Source: Pseudomonas fluorescens
Lineage (GTDB): Bacteria; Pseudomonadota; Gammaproteobacteria; Pseudomonadales; Pseudomonadaceae
Direction: 5' to 3'
Assembly (NCBI RefSeq): GCF_019212185.1
Contig: NZ_CP078138.1
Span: 3,268,501-3,332,500 of the forward strand
DNA: 64,000 nt
Under the pieces are notes generated by a model, which was not told the DNA's origin, searched no databases, and saw nothing but the letters and a program-made list of their open reading frames with translations. Both the position numbers and the translations under genes were made by a program. Below, one piece after another: positions 40,562 to 49,100 of this stretch. How positions within the stretch are numbered: the stretch's first letter is position 1; every line of letters begins with the position of its first letter.

Positions 40562-42133
40562 TTATTGATGCTTGATCGACCTGCCCAGTGCCTTGGCCAC
40601 CAGTTGTTCGTAGAGTTCCGCGTAGGGTTCGACCGCCTTGCACCAGTTGAAGGGTGCGGCCATGGCCCGGCAGCGCATGGCGTTGAGCAGGTCGGGGTAG
40701 GCGAATACCTTGAAGGCCCGGCTCAGCGCTTCCTCATAGCTGGGCACGGTGGACTCGTCGAAGAGGAAACCGGTCACGCCATTTTCGATGGTGTCGGCCA
40801 GACCGCCGGTATTGCGGGCCACCGGCAGCGAGCCGAAACGCTGGGCGTACATCTGGCTCAGGCCGCAAGGTTCATAACGCGATGGCATCAGCAAAAAGTC
40901 GCTGCCAGCAAACATGCGCCGGGCATCGGTCTCGTTGAAACCGATCCGCACGCCGATCTGCCCGGGGAAACGCAGGGCCAGGTCGCGCATGGCCTGTTCT
41001 TCTTCCGGTTCGCCACGACCGATGATTGCAATCTGCCCACCCGATTTGACGATGTACTCGGCCACCCCTTGGGTGAGGTCCAGGCCTTTCTGGTAGACCA
41101 GCCGCGAGACGACCGCAAACAACGGGCCGCTGCTGTCGGCCAGGCCGAACAGAGTGCGCACCTGGGCGGCGTTGGCGGCCTTGCCGTCCCAGTCGCCAAT
41201 GCTGAATGGGCACGACAGGTGCGGATCGGTGGCCGCATCCCAGCTTTCATCGATGCCATTGGGAATGCCGCTGAGCAGGCCTTGCTGGGTCTTGCTCGCG
41301 AGAAAGCCATCAAGGCCGCAACCGAACGCCGGGGTGGTGATTTCCTGGGCGTAGGTCGCGCTAACCGTGGTGATATGGCTGGAATACGCCATGCCGGCCT
41401 TCAGGAACGACAGCTTGCCGTAGAACTCCATGCCTTCCTGCTGCAGGGCGTGTTCCGGAATCCCCAGCTCCGGGCACGAGGCCAGGCTGACCACGCCCTG
41501 GTAAGCGAGGTTGTGGATGGTGAACAAGGTCGGGGTGCGCTGGCCACGCCAGTGCATGTAGGCCGGTGCCAGGCCCGCAGGCCAGTCGTGGGCGTGCACC
41601 AGATCCGGGCACCAGTGGATTTGTGCCAGGTTGGCGGCGATGTCGGCGGCGGCCAGGCCGAGGCGGGCGAAGCGAATATGGTTATCAGGCCAGTCGCGAC
41701 CGTTGTTGGCGCCGTAGGGCGAACCTTCGCGCTCGTACAGTTCCGGGCAGATCAACACATAGATCACCAGCCCGTCGGGCATGTCCATGCGGCCGATCTT
41801 GCACGGGGGCAGGGCGGCATGCCCGCCCAGTTCACCAATAATGTGGATCGGGTTGTCGCTGTGTATCACTTGCGGGTAGCCCGGGATCAACACCCGGACG
41901 TCGTGGAGATGGGCCATGGCCCTGGGCAGCGCAGCGGAAACGTCCCCCAGGCCGCCGGTCTTGACCAGATCGGCGATCTCCGACGTCACAAACAGAACTT
42001 TTTTCTTGTTCGGATTCTGACGTGGGGTAGGCAGTACCGTCTTTGCACCCGGGGCCAGGATGGCCATGGACGTCGATTCGTCCCTGACCGGGTGGCTCAG
42101 CTCTCCCTGGATTTCTAAGGCGGCACTGTTCAT
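40562..42133 (-). CDS. glgA: Glycogen synthase
   Basis: A 523-residue GT5 glycosyltransferase that elongates alpha-1,4-glucan from a nucleotide sugar. KTGGLGDV (about 58-65) binds the donor phosphate, HAHDWPAGL and the C-terminal EPCGLSQMYAQRFG (retaining GT-B glutamate) are present. About 40 extra residues (MNSAALEIQ ... NPNKK) precede the usual start, a feature I also expect in pseudomonad GlgA. No glgC (ADP-glucose pyrophosphorylase) lies in the window, so the donor supply is unclear. GGGAGAA stands before the ATG. First gene of the minus-strand operon. Confidence 0.95.
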   Translation of the reverse strand: MNSAALEIQGELSHPVRDESTSMAILAPGAKTVLPTPRQNPNKKKVLFVTSEIADLVKTGGLGDVSAALPRAMAHLHDVRVLIPGYPQVIHSDNPIHIIGELGGHAALPPCKIGRMDMPDGLVIYVLICPELYEREGSPYGANNGRDWPDNHIRFARLGLAAADIAANLAQIHWCPDLVHAHDWPAGLAPAYMHWRGQRTPTLFTIHNLAYQGVVSLASCPELGIPEHALQQEGMEFYGKLSFLKAGMAYSSHITTVSATYAQEITTPAFGCGLDGFLASKTQQGLLSGIPNGIDESWDAATDPHLSCPFSIGDWDGKAANAAQVRTLFGLADSSGPLFAVVSRLVYQKGLDLTQGVAEYIVKSGGQIAIIGRGEPEEEQAMRDLALRFPGQIGVRIGFNETDARRMFAGSDFLLMPSRYEPCGLSQMYAQRFGSLPVARNTGGLADTIENGVTGFLFDESTVPSYEEALSRAFKVFAYPDLLNAMRCRAMAAPFNWCKAVEPYAELYEQLVAKALGRSIKHQ

Positions 42134-42593
42134 GTGTTTCTCCCGTTTTATTGATCTGATTCAGGCATCTCATCGGAACTGCGGGTGGTCATTCCCTGTG
42201 ACCGGGCGCTAAATCGCCACACGCCGCTGCGCAAAGGCGCCGCGACGTGGTGAACTACCCAGGCTGTGGTGAACTATTGCAAGGATTGCACCAGTGACTC
42301 TGACCCCTCCTGTCACCTGACCTGTCACGGTTACGGAAAGTTTCGATTATTTCCTCGCAATATGACTGATCGGTCGCACCGTGCGAAAAGCAGTCTAGGC
42401 CAGAAGCTAGAGCGGGGTACGGCGGTTTTTGGATTGTTCGACAATCGGTTTTGTTTCACTGAACTCAACCGGATATTTGTGACAATTGCACCGACGAAGG
42501 GCAGTTTTTCAGGGCGCCGTGAGCAAAAAAAGGCAGGCGCATGCCAGCGCGGGGAGCGCGTCAGAAGGGGGTGTGCACCGAATCAGTGCTTGC
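42134..42593. promoter_or_regulatory. 460-bp glgA operon upstream region, no gene seen
   Basis: No credible gene is visible. An 11-nt direct repeat, GTGGTGAACTA, occurs at 42247-42257 and 42266-42276, a 19-bp period that could place two protein molecules on one DNA face. On the minus strand AAACTT (42338-42343) and TCAGG (42316-42320) with a 17-nt spacer form a weak AlgU-like promoter about 180 nt before glgA. The distal part contains the end of the yqaA transcript. Confidence 0.4.
42525..42551 (-). terminator. Possible terminator after yqaA
   Basis: Read on the minus strand, a short GC-rich dyad (GGCATGCGCCTGCC region) runs into seven consecutive T residues (A-run 42525-42531 on the plus strand). 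The stem is short, so the call rests mainly on the T-run and the position after the yqaA stop codon. Confidence 0.4.
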
Positions 42594-43028
42594 TCAGGGC
42601 TGCCAGCCCAGGGTGGCCCAGGCCAGCACGGCATAGCGCGCACCCTTGGCCAGGGTCACGATCAGGAGAAAACGGGCGAGGGGTTCACGCATCACGCCGG
42701 CGACCAGGGTCAGGGGGTCCCCAACGATCGGCAGCCAGCTCAGCAGCAACGACCAGTGGCCGTAGCGCCGGTAGTGCTGGCCGGCCTGCTCCAGGCGCGC
42801 AGGGCTGACTGGAAACCAACGTCGATCCTTGAAGCGTTCAATGCGCCGTCCCAGCCACCAGTTGACCAGCGAGCCGAGCACATTGCCTACGGTGGCCACG
42901 GCCAACAGCAGCCACATCCCGTACTGGCCATTGAGCAATAACCCTACCAGCACGGCCTCGGACTGCAGGGGCAGCAGCGTCGCGGCGCCAAAGGCGGCGA
43001 TAAACAGCCCGAAGTAACCGACCGGCAT
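42594..43028 (-). CDS. YqaA/DedA-like small membrane protein
   Basis: A 144-residue inner-membrane protein of the SNARE-associated/DedA superfamily, YqaA branch. It has hydrophobic segments at about 5-30, 38-58, 90-110 and 115-140, with the conserved GNVLGSLVNWWLGRR and RYGHWSLLLSWLPIVGDPLTLVAGVMR (re-entrant loop with Pro and Asp). DedA-type proteins act in lipid flipping and envelope homeostasis. The start codon overlaps the copG stop (TAATG), so it is translated as a unit with the copper genes. Confidence 0.87.
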   Translation of the reverse strand: MPVGYFGLFIAAFGAATLLPLQSEAVLVGLLLNGQYGMWLLLAVATVGNVLGSLVNWWLGRRIERFKDRRWFPVSPARLEQAGQHYRRYGHWSLLLSWLPIVGDPLTLVAGVMREPLARFLLIVTLAKGARYAVLAWATLGWQP

Positions 43029-43477
43029 TATTGGGCAGGGTAGTCAGCGATCACTTCATCGCTGCCGCTTTGACTCACGCCAATGACTTGATAGGCATCG
43101 ACCCGGTCGCCCATTTCCATGCCGGGCGAGCCGGTGACCATGCCCGGCACCGCCATGCCTTTGAGGTCGGCGCGTTTGCTCAATGCCAGCACCTGCTCGG
43201 CAGGGACGTGGCCCTCGACGAATTTGCCGTCGATCACGGCGGTATGGCAGGACGCCATGCGTGGCTCAACGCCCAGCCGTTGCTTGACTGCACTCATGTC
43301 GGTCTCGACATGGTCAGTGACCTTGAAGCCGTTTTGCTCCATATGGCTGATCCAGGCTTTGCAGCATCCGCAATTGGCATCGCGGTGGACGTCGATGGGA
43401 ATCAGTTCGGCGGCGAGGGCCTGGGAACCGATGAGCAGCGCGCCGAGGGCGGCCAGACGCAGGGAGGAAGTGAGCAT
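43028..43477 (-). CDS. copG: Periplasmic CopG-like copper-binding protein (DUF411)
   Basis: A 149-residue exported protein. The signal peptide (1-22) ends QALA|AE. The mature part carries the copper-cluster motif CxCC (C36, C38, C39 in NCGCCKAW), further Met/His/Cys ligands (MASCHTAVID, MAVPGMVTGSPGMEMG) and the DUF411 fold. CopG proteins of Vibrio and Pseudomonas bind a copper cluster through this motif and accompany copper-resistance genes. Here it follows a damaged copB, with yqaA downstream. AGAGACC precedes the ATG. Confidence 0.85.
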   Translation of the reverse strand: MLTSSLRLAALGALLIGSQALAAELIPIDVHRDANCGCCKAWISHMEQNGFKVTDHVETDMSAVKQRLGVEPRMASCHTAVIDGKFVEGHVPAEQVLALSKRADLKGMAVPGMVTGSPGMEMGDRVDAYQVIGVSQSGSDEVIADYPAQ

Positions 43478-43513
43478 AGCGGGTCTCTTTGTCGATTCAG
43501 CGTTCAGGGAGGC

Positions 43514-43951
43514 TCAGAACTACAGTCGCACGCCGGTGACGAAGCGCGCTTCACTGCGCGGATCACCGTCCGCGCCAGTGTAGTCGGCGGTAGTGCCGTA
43601 GGCATTGCTCCAGGTCACGCCAAGGTAGGGGGCGAATTCAGGGACGATTTCGTAACGCAAACGCAGGCCGGCTTCAAGGTTGGCCAGGCCTGATCCAATG
43701 CGCCGCCCGGGATCGTTTCGGCTGTAGAAATTGGCCTCGGCGCTGGGCTGCAGAATCAAGCGGTTGGTCAGCAAAATGTCGTATTCGCCCTCAAGGCGGA
43801 GGGCATTCTGACCGTTTTCGCCGAAGAACGCCGTGGCTTGTGTTTCAAAGTTATACAGCGCCAGACCCTGCTGGCCGAAGGCGGCGCGGCGGTCGGCATC
43901 GGTCGGCCTGCACAGTGTGCGCGAGCCAAATGCCACTGTGGCCTGTACCAT
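43514..43951 (-). pseudogene. copB: Remnant of copper resistance outer-membrane protein CopB
   Basis: Only the C-terminal barrel of CopB is left, about 120 residues ([17 protein letters not shown] ... [42 protein letters not shown] ... GVTWSNAYG). The Met/His-rich N-terminal half and signal peptide are missing, the sequence before GQQG is unrelated, and the first ATG (43951) has no ribosome-binding site. At the 3' end VTGVRL is followed by TAG (43520-43522), then TTC and TGA (43514-43516). The intact family ends in VRLWF, so TGG has most likely become TAG and removed the last two residues, including the terminal Phe needed for barrel assembly. I expect no functional product. Confidence 0.8.
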
Positions 43952-44015
43952 GTGCGCGCGCCGTGCATTGCACTGCGCACTCCACCGGATTCAACTTTTG
44001 GTTCAGGAACCCGCA

Positions 44016-44204
44016 ATGACCCAGTCGCAACGCTTGAAATACTCGATTCTGATTTCCCTGGTGGTCCTGGCGACCATGTTCGGGCTGTCGTATCTGCAGA
44101 ACGCCGGGATGATCAGCGAGAAGACATTCCAGTACATCGCCATCGCCGTGGCGGTGACGGTGGTGGTGATCAACGGCGTGATGCGTCGCAAGGTCAAGCC
44201 CTGA
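44016..44204 (+). CDS. Small hypothetical membrane protein, 62 residues
   Basis: A short protein with two hydrophobic segments (about 9-29 and 38-55, ISLVVLATMFGLSYL and YIAIAVAVTVVVINGVM) and a basic C-terminus (RRKVKP), consistent with an inner-membrane hairpin. AGGAA lies 7 nt ahead of the ATG, which sets this start against the longer frame from 43833 running through the copB remnant. It is divergent from the copper remnant and converges on the Fur-like gene. No family recognised. Confidence 0.7.
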   Translation: MTQSQRLKYSILISLVVLATMFGLSYLQNAGMISEKTFQYIAIAVAVTVVVINGVMRRKVKP

Positions 44205-44220
44205 GCGACGCCTCCGGCGT

Positions 44221-44601
44221 TCAGTCGAAGCGCTGCAGCGTGCCAATGGCCTCGGGGTGCAGGCTGTAGCTCTTGTCCGTATTGAGGACGATGACGCCCT
44301 CGCTGCACAGGCGCTTGAGTACTTCGCGCACGCTGAGAAAGGACAGCGGAATGTCCAGCTCCAGCAGGTGACTGTGAATCCCGCGGACACCGACCGGATG
44401 TCCGCTATCGGCGGCAGCCAGCAGAGCGTCTATGACTTTCAGGCGAATCAGGCTGGTGCGCAGGCCGAAGTGCTTGAGCAACTGTCGAATTCGCTCATTG
44501 CCGTGACGCTCGGTGCTTTTACCGAATACCGCCATGTCCTGACCCAGGGAAACACCTTGCGGCATTGATTTACCGTCCGTTGGTAATTGCGAGTTGTACA
44601 T
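44221..44601 (-). CDS. Fur-like winged-helix protein without metal-sensing domain
   Basis: A 126-residue protein. After about 35 divergent residues, the segment RIRQLLKHFGLRTSLIRLKVIDALLAAADSGHPVGVRGIHSHLLELDIPLSFLSVREVLKRLCSEGVIVLN follows the Fur DNA-binding domain (helix, GLR-T--R, H-V, then the recognition helix LS--SV--VLKRL-E-G). The C-terminal dimerisation domain with its His/Cys metal ligands is absent: the protein ends about 20 residues later (TLQRFD). It could bind DNA without sensing metal, or modulate Fur. Start 44601 (MYNSQLP) follows AGGAG; the upstream in-frame ATG does not. Confidence 0.7.
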   Translation of the reverse strand: MYNSQLPTDGKSMPQGVSLGQDMAVFGKSTERHGNERIRQLLKHFGLRTSLIRLKVIDALLAAADSGHPVGVRGIHSHLLELDIPLSFLSVREVLKRLCSEGVIVLNTDKSYSLHPEAIGTLQRFD

Positions 44602-44964
44602 GCAAAAACTCCTTTTCAGAGCCTGATCAGGAAGAGGTGATGAGTGCTCTCTGTCATTAAGACGAATGAGCTGCACGAATCATGAAGGCTTGAATGTAGA
44701 AATTTTGTCGAAAGTACGTGAGCGCAGGGTTAGGCGCCGGTATTTCGGGCCGATGGCAGGCCATTTATTTTCCGCTGATTCGTTTCCATGGCAAGCCTCA
44801 TGGCGACAAAACCTGTAATCGGAGCGAGCCTGCTCGCGAAAGACGTGAAGGATGGCAACGCGGCGCTCTCCGGTTTTTCGCGGGCAAGCCCGCTCCCACA
44901 GTGGTTTAGTGGTCGATCACAGAGGCTGTGGCGCGCATAAAATCTGTAGGAGCGAGCAACGCTC
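44602..44964. other. 363-bp gap holding three REP-type palindromes
   Basis: This stretch between the Fur-like gene and fecR contains no gene. The half near 44602-44760 is AT-richer and probably holds the promoter of the Fur-like gene. The remainder is occupied by the REP cluster described separately. Confidence 0.6.
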
Positions 44965-44968
44965 CTAC
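44815..44968. repeat. Cluster of three REP-type palindromes
   Basis: Three elements follow each other: GGAGCGAGCCTGCTCGCGAA at 44821-44840, an inverted diverged copy TCGCGGGCAAGCCCGCTCCC at 44879-44898, and a compact palindrome TAGGAGCGAGCAACGCTCCTA at 44947-44967. The last one contains the fecR stop codon, so the 3' end of fecR reads into the REP stem, which may act as its transcript end. Confidence 0.85.
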
Positions 44969-45951
44969 AACGGCCGCGAGTTGAGGATCGGATTGCCCTC
45001 GGCATTGCGGCTCAGGTAAACCGGCAGCACCTGGGGCAGCGAGGGCACCAGGCTGTCGATCTGACTGATGTTGTAGACACCACCGATTCGGATCATTCCG
45101 GTTTCGTGATCAGCCAGCATCACCGGGGTTTTCAAGTAGCGATTGATCAGCGGCAGGGCATCGCTGAGGGTCAGATTGTCCAGCACCAGCCGGCCGTCGC
45201 GCCAAGCCAGGGAGCTGTCATTGGCGTAGGTCTGATTGATCTGTGGCTGGTAGTCGCCGCCCTTGTAACGCGCCTGCATGCCCGGCGCCAGGCGTAAGCC
45301 GTCGCCGCGCAGGGCGTCATTGCTGGTGACCAGCACCGACCCCTGCACCAGGGTGACGCGTACCTGATCCTGGTATTTCCAGACGTTGAATTGCGTGCCG
45401 GTGACGCGAATCTGGCCTTCGGCCGCCTTGACCACAAAAGGGTGCGTGGCGTCATGGCTGACCTGGAAGAAGGCTTCGCCCTGTTTCAGGGTGACCCGCC
45501 GCTGATCCTTGTAATTGCGGTAGGTCAGCACCGTGCCGATGTTCAGTTCGACCTGGCTGCCATCGGCCAGGGTCACCTGACGCAGCGCCCCCTGTGCTTC
45601 GAAACGCTCGTAGGAATCCGGCAGCCAGCCCATTTGCCAGCCGCTGTAGGCGGCCAGCGGCAAGGCCATGGCGCAGATCGCCGCGGCGATTGCCAAGCGC
45701 TGCCAGCTTGGGCGCGCCAGGGGTTTGCCAACAGCGGACGGCGGCGTCGGATGCGGCAAGTACTCGCTGACCTCCCAGATCTCCAGCATTGCCTCATATT
45801 CGGCAGCATGCTGCGGGTGAGCATCGCGCCATTGGCTGAACGCCAGGCGCTCGGCATCCGTGCAGTCACTGGCATGCAAACGCATGCACCAATGCGCGGC
45901 GGCGGTGGTTACGGCGTCGAACTCTGCGGGCGTTAGGGGGTTTTGGCTCAT
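44965..45951 (-). CDS. FecR-family anti-sigma factor/sigma regulator, orphan
   Basis: A 328-residue inner-membrane regulator. An N-terminal cytoplasmic anti-sigma domain (DUF4880, about 8-55, AAAHWCMRLHASDCTDAERLAFSQWRDAHPQHAAEYE) precedes one membrane helix (about 85-105) and the periplasmic FecR domain (about 120-220, QVTLADGSQVELNIGTVLTY, VSHDATHPFVVKAAEGQIRVTGTQFNV). A C-terminal STN-like segment (about 265-328, LVLDNLTLSDALPLINRYLKTPVML) would contact the receptor. Normally a fecI-type sigma gene lies just upstream and a TonB receptor downstream; neither is here. AGGAAGAG precedes the ATG. Confidence 0.88.
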   Translation of the reverse strand: MSQNPLTPAEFDAVTTAAAHWCMRLHASDCTDAERLAFSQWRDAHPQHAAEYEAMLEIWEVSEYLPHPTPPSAVGKPLARPSWQRLAIAAAICAMALPLAAYSGWQMGWLPDSYERFEAQGALRQVTLADGSQVELNIGTVLTYRNYKDQRRVTLKQGEAFFQVSHDATHPFVVKAAEGQIRVTGTQFNVWKYQDQVRVTLVQGSVLVTSNDALRGDGLRLAPGMQARYKGGDYQPQINQTYANDSSLAWRDGRLVLDNLTLSDALPLINRYLKTPVMLADHETGMIRIGGVYNISQIDSLVPSLPQVLPVYLSRNAEGNPILNSRPL

Positions 45952-46102
45952 TGACTCTTCCTGATTTCCTGCATTCTAACCTTCGCGCCGAGCTCGCGAG
46001 AACCGCCATCATGGCGTTTACATATCAGTGAACGCTTTTTTCGTTAATCGCCCGCCGATGGAGGACTGCGGTTGCAGTACCCCGATCGGAGGGTAACAAG
46101 CG

Positions 46103-49100
46103 TCAAGCAGTGGTCTGGTAATCGTTGCTCGGTGACGGCGTTGACTCAGGATCAAGGCGTCGACCCATCTCACAGATCAGGCGCGCGAGCGAGTCGGCGT
46201 TGCGCAGAATGGTGTTGATCCGCGCCTGCGCCGAGGTGCTGTCGAGGAATGCCGTGCGCGCGGCAGCCATGTCGATTGCGCCAGTGGTTTTCCTGACCAC
46301 ACTGCGCAAGCGATGGACGCCCGGGGTCTCATCGAAGTCTTCCCATCTATTCTCTGCGTGGTTCCAGAACGCAAACAGCTCCTCGGCGGGCGTGGCCAGG
46401 GACAAGGCTTCGCGCTGAAAACTTTCCAACTGTCCCTTGAGTTCGAGGTGCTGCGGCTCGACGCTGGAGATCAAGTCGCTGAACGGGCGCCGGGCTTCCA
46501 GGGTGGCGATGTCCCAGGTGTCCGAAAACAGGTGGGAGAACTCGTGAATCAGCGTGGCAGCCTGGGCGTGACCGAGGATATCAAAGTCTTCCGTCAGCGC
46601 CCCCTCGTAGATGTCCAGCCCCTGTTTGAAAAAATGTTCGGTGAAATGCACGGACTGCAACTCGTCTTCAGTGACGACAAAGGCAATAACGCCGATGGCC
46701 GGGTAATGACTGGAGCCCACGACAAAACGTTTGTGATCGAGTTGGTCGAGGCTCGGATCCACCAGCGCCTTGCACAGCGGCACGATGGTGTGTTTGATCC
46801 TTTTGATGAGGCTCTCATCGACGTTGTCGACATCGAAAAAGGTTTTGATGAAGGCTTCAAGGCGGCTGTTGCTCTGGCCGGAGCCGAGTTGCCCGAGGTT
46901 GTACAGGCTATTGAAGGCGTAGTAGCGCGCCAGTTCCAGTGACTGCACGATTTGCTTGGCCCGATCCGGATAGAGCTGGCGAATCGCGTCCATGCCCCGG
47001 GCTTCGACATTAATCAAGTGGCGTACCTCGACCTGGGTTTTGTACTTGTTGTGCAGCCTGGACATGGCCTTGCCGAAATGCACGCTGTGCTCGTCCGGGT
47101 CCAGGCTCCACTGGCTGCCATCGCGTTGCAGATAAGGGCCTGCCTGTTCGGCATTGACGATTTGCGGCACCACGGCGCGGTCTTCGATTTGAAAGACCTT
47201 GCCCTGCACCGGGACGTAGCGTCGTCCGGTGTCGATGGCGGTATAGCGTCCCTCGGCGTCTGCCGCACCGATTTGATTCAGCTCGACGTCGCCGGCCTCG
47301 TAACTTTGCAACTGAGTGCGGGCGGGGGCGGTGACGTCAATAGGTTCAGGGGTGTCGGCGGACGCCGAGGGCGTTGGACCGCTGGCGGAATCCGGCATGA
47401 CCTTGCCCAGCTCCACCAACTGCGACGCGCCGTTGATGAAGCTGGAGAGCGCGGTTTTCCAATGGTGGTCCTGCAGCGCTTCGGCCGATTGCTCAAAAGC
47501 GCGGTAGCTCTGCCAAAGGGACAAAGGAACGGCCAGTTTCCCCGGCACAAAGCGCCCGGCAAAGCGCAGCCCTTTGGCCACCAGGGCGCCGAGGGCCTGC
47601 CAGTCGGTCAGTGATTCGGGTTTTGACGGGCTGCCCAGCAACTGCGGCAGCAACCTGTGGTTATCGTCGAACAGACGCCGCAAGACGTTGCCCTGAATGG
47701 GCTGGTTAGCCAGGTGCACGGTTCGCGTGGTGTGACTGGCCAATAGGTTCCTGCAGGTGGTCTTGTCGGGCTCCTGCAACCGCTCCAGCAGCAACGACTG
47801 CAGCGGGCCGGCCAACGCCAGGGCAGCGAGGAGGGCAGCTTCATCGGCGTACTCGGTCAGCGCCAGTTCCTGCTCATAAGGCGCGTAGAGGACTTGTATG
47901 CCGCTGCTGCCCTCACCAATCAGATACAACCCCGGCACTTCAATCACCGCATCGCCAGGGCCCGCGACCAATCCCAGTGGGCGAATCGTTGCCCTAGCGC
48001 CGACGACGCTGGCTCGGGCAACGGCGTCGGGCATGTCCATGACCTGCTGCAGCAACAGGTAGCCGGTGTTGCTGAGTTTGCCTTGCAGCTTGAGCATGTG
48101 GGCGTACAACAGCACTTGCCAGGGCAGTTGGCGGATAAAACGTTGTCGACGCGTGGCCAGCAGCGGCGTGTCATCCAGATAGTTCTTGCCCTCTTCAGTG
48201 CTGCGCCGTACTTGTTCCAACAACTCGATGTGGTGCTGGAGATCATCGTTGTTGGCGGTTCTCAACCACAGCGGCAGCCCTTGTCGGGTGACGATGGCCC
48301 GGGCTATCTCGGTGGCGCGCTGCAGACTCAGTGCAGTTGCCACCTGTGGATAGTGTTCCTGTTCCGGCACCGTCACCCCGGCAGCCCGTTGCAACAAGCG
48401 GGCGTGGGCGTTTGCCGCGAGCAGCCAGTCAATGGCTGACTGCTGTCGATCTTCGAGCACATTGCGCGCAATCAGGCGCAACGAGCCCAGGTGGTAGTTG
48501 CAATGAGGGTGGTACTGGGTGCGCGAAATATTCTCCAGCAGCATCAGGCGCTTGACCGGGTCTCGCAGACGTTGGCGCAACGCCTCTTTTGCCTTGTCGA
48601 GTGAGCTGAAGCTTTCCAGCCCCAGCGCTGGCGTCCACAGGATGGCGCGACCGGACGTTGACGAATCCTGGCCACCGCGCTCGGTCAACAACAGGCAGTT
48701 GGCCAAGGGAATCAGGTTGGGCTCTTGCGCGCACTCCAGGGTCAGGGACAAGGCGTCCGGGCGGAAGCCGTTGAGGCTGTTGCGCTGGGCGGGGACCGGT
48801 TTGTCGGGATTGAGCACGGTATCGACGATGGCTTTTTCGTCGTTGCCCAGGGTTTTGTCGAGTACGCGCAGGCGTGCCTCGGTGCGAATGCCCACGGCCA
48901 TGGCCTGGGCCAGGTCTGGCTTGATCGACTGCAGGAATAGCCGTTGCTGCGCCTGGGTGCTGGCGGGTCGCGCAGCGGCCTTGAGGTCCAGCGCGGCTTG
49001 CACGCTGTGCAGTTTCTTGATTGCCAAGGCTGCCTGCATGGCCAGGACAATCGAGGATCTATGATCATTGGCATTGCCGGTCGGGACTGGCCAGCGCCCG

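Noticed and set aside
40490-42118. 542-codon open frame on the plus strand
   Set aside because: Antisense shadow of glgA with no ribosome-binding site and no domain.
42266-42808. 180-codon open frame on the plus strand upstream of glgA
   Set aside because: It runs from noncoding DNA into the antisense of yqaA, has no ribosome-binding site and its C-terminal composition is Gly/Arg/Ser-rich noise.
44815-44970. Possible CRISPR-like repeat array
   Set aside because: Only three palindromic units with diverged sequence and unequal spacing, no cas genes; they match the REP type seen elsewhere in the window.
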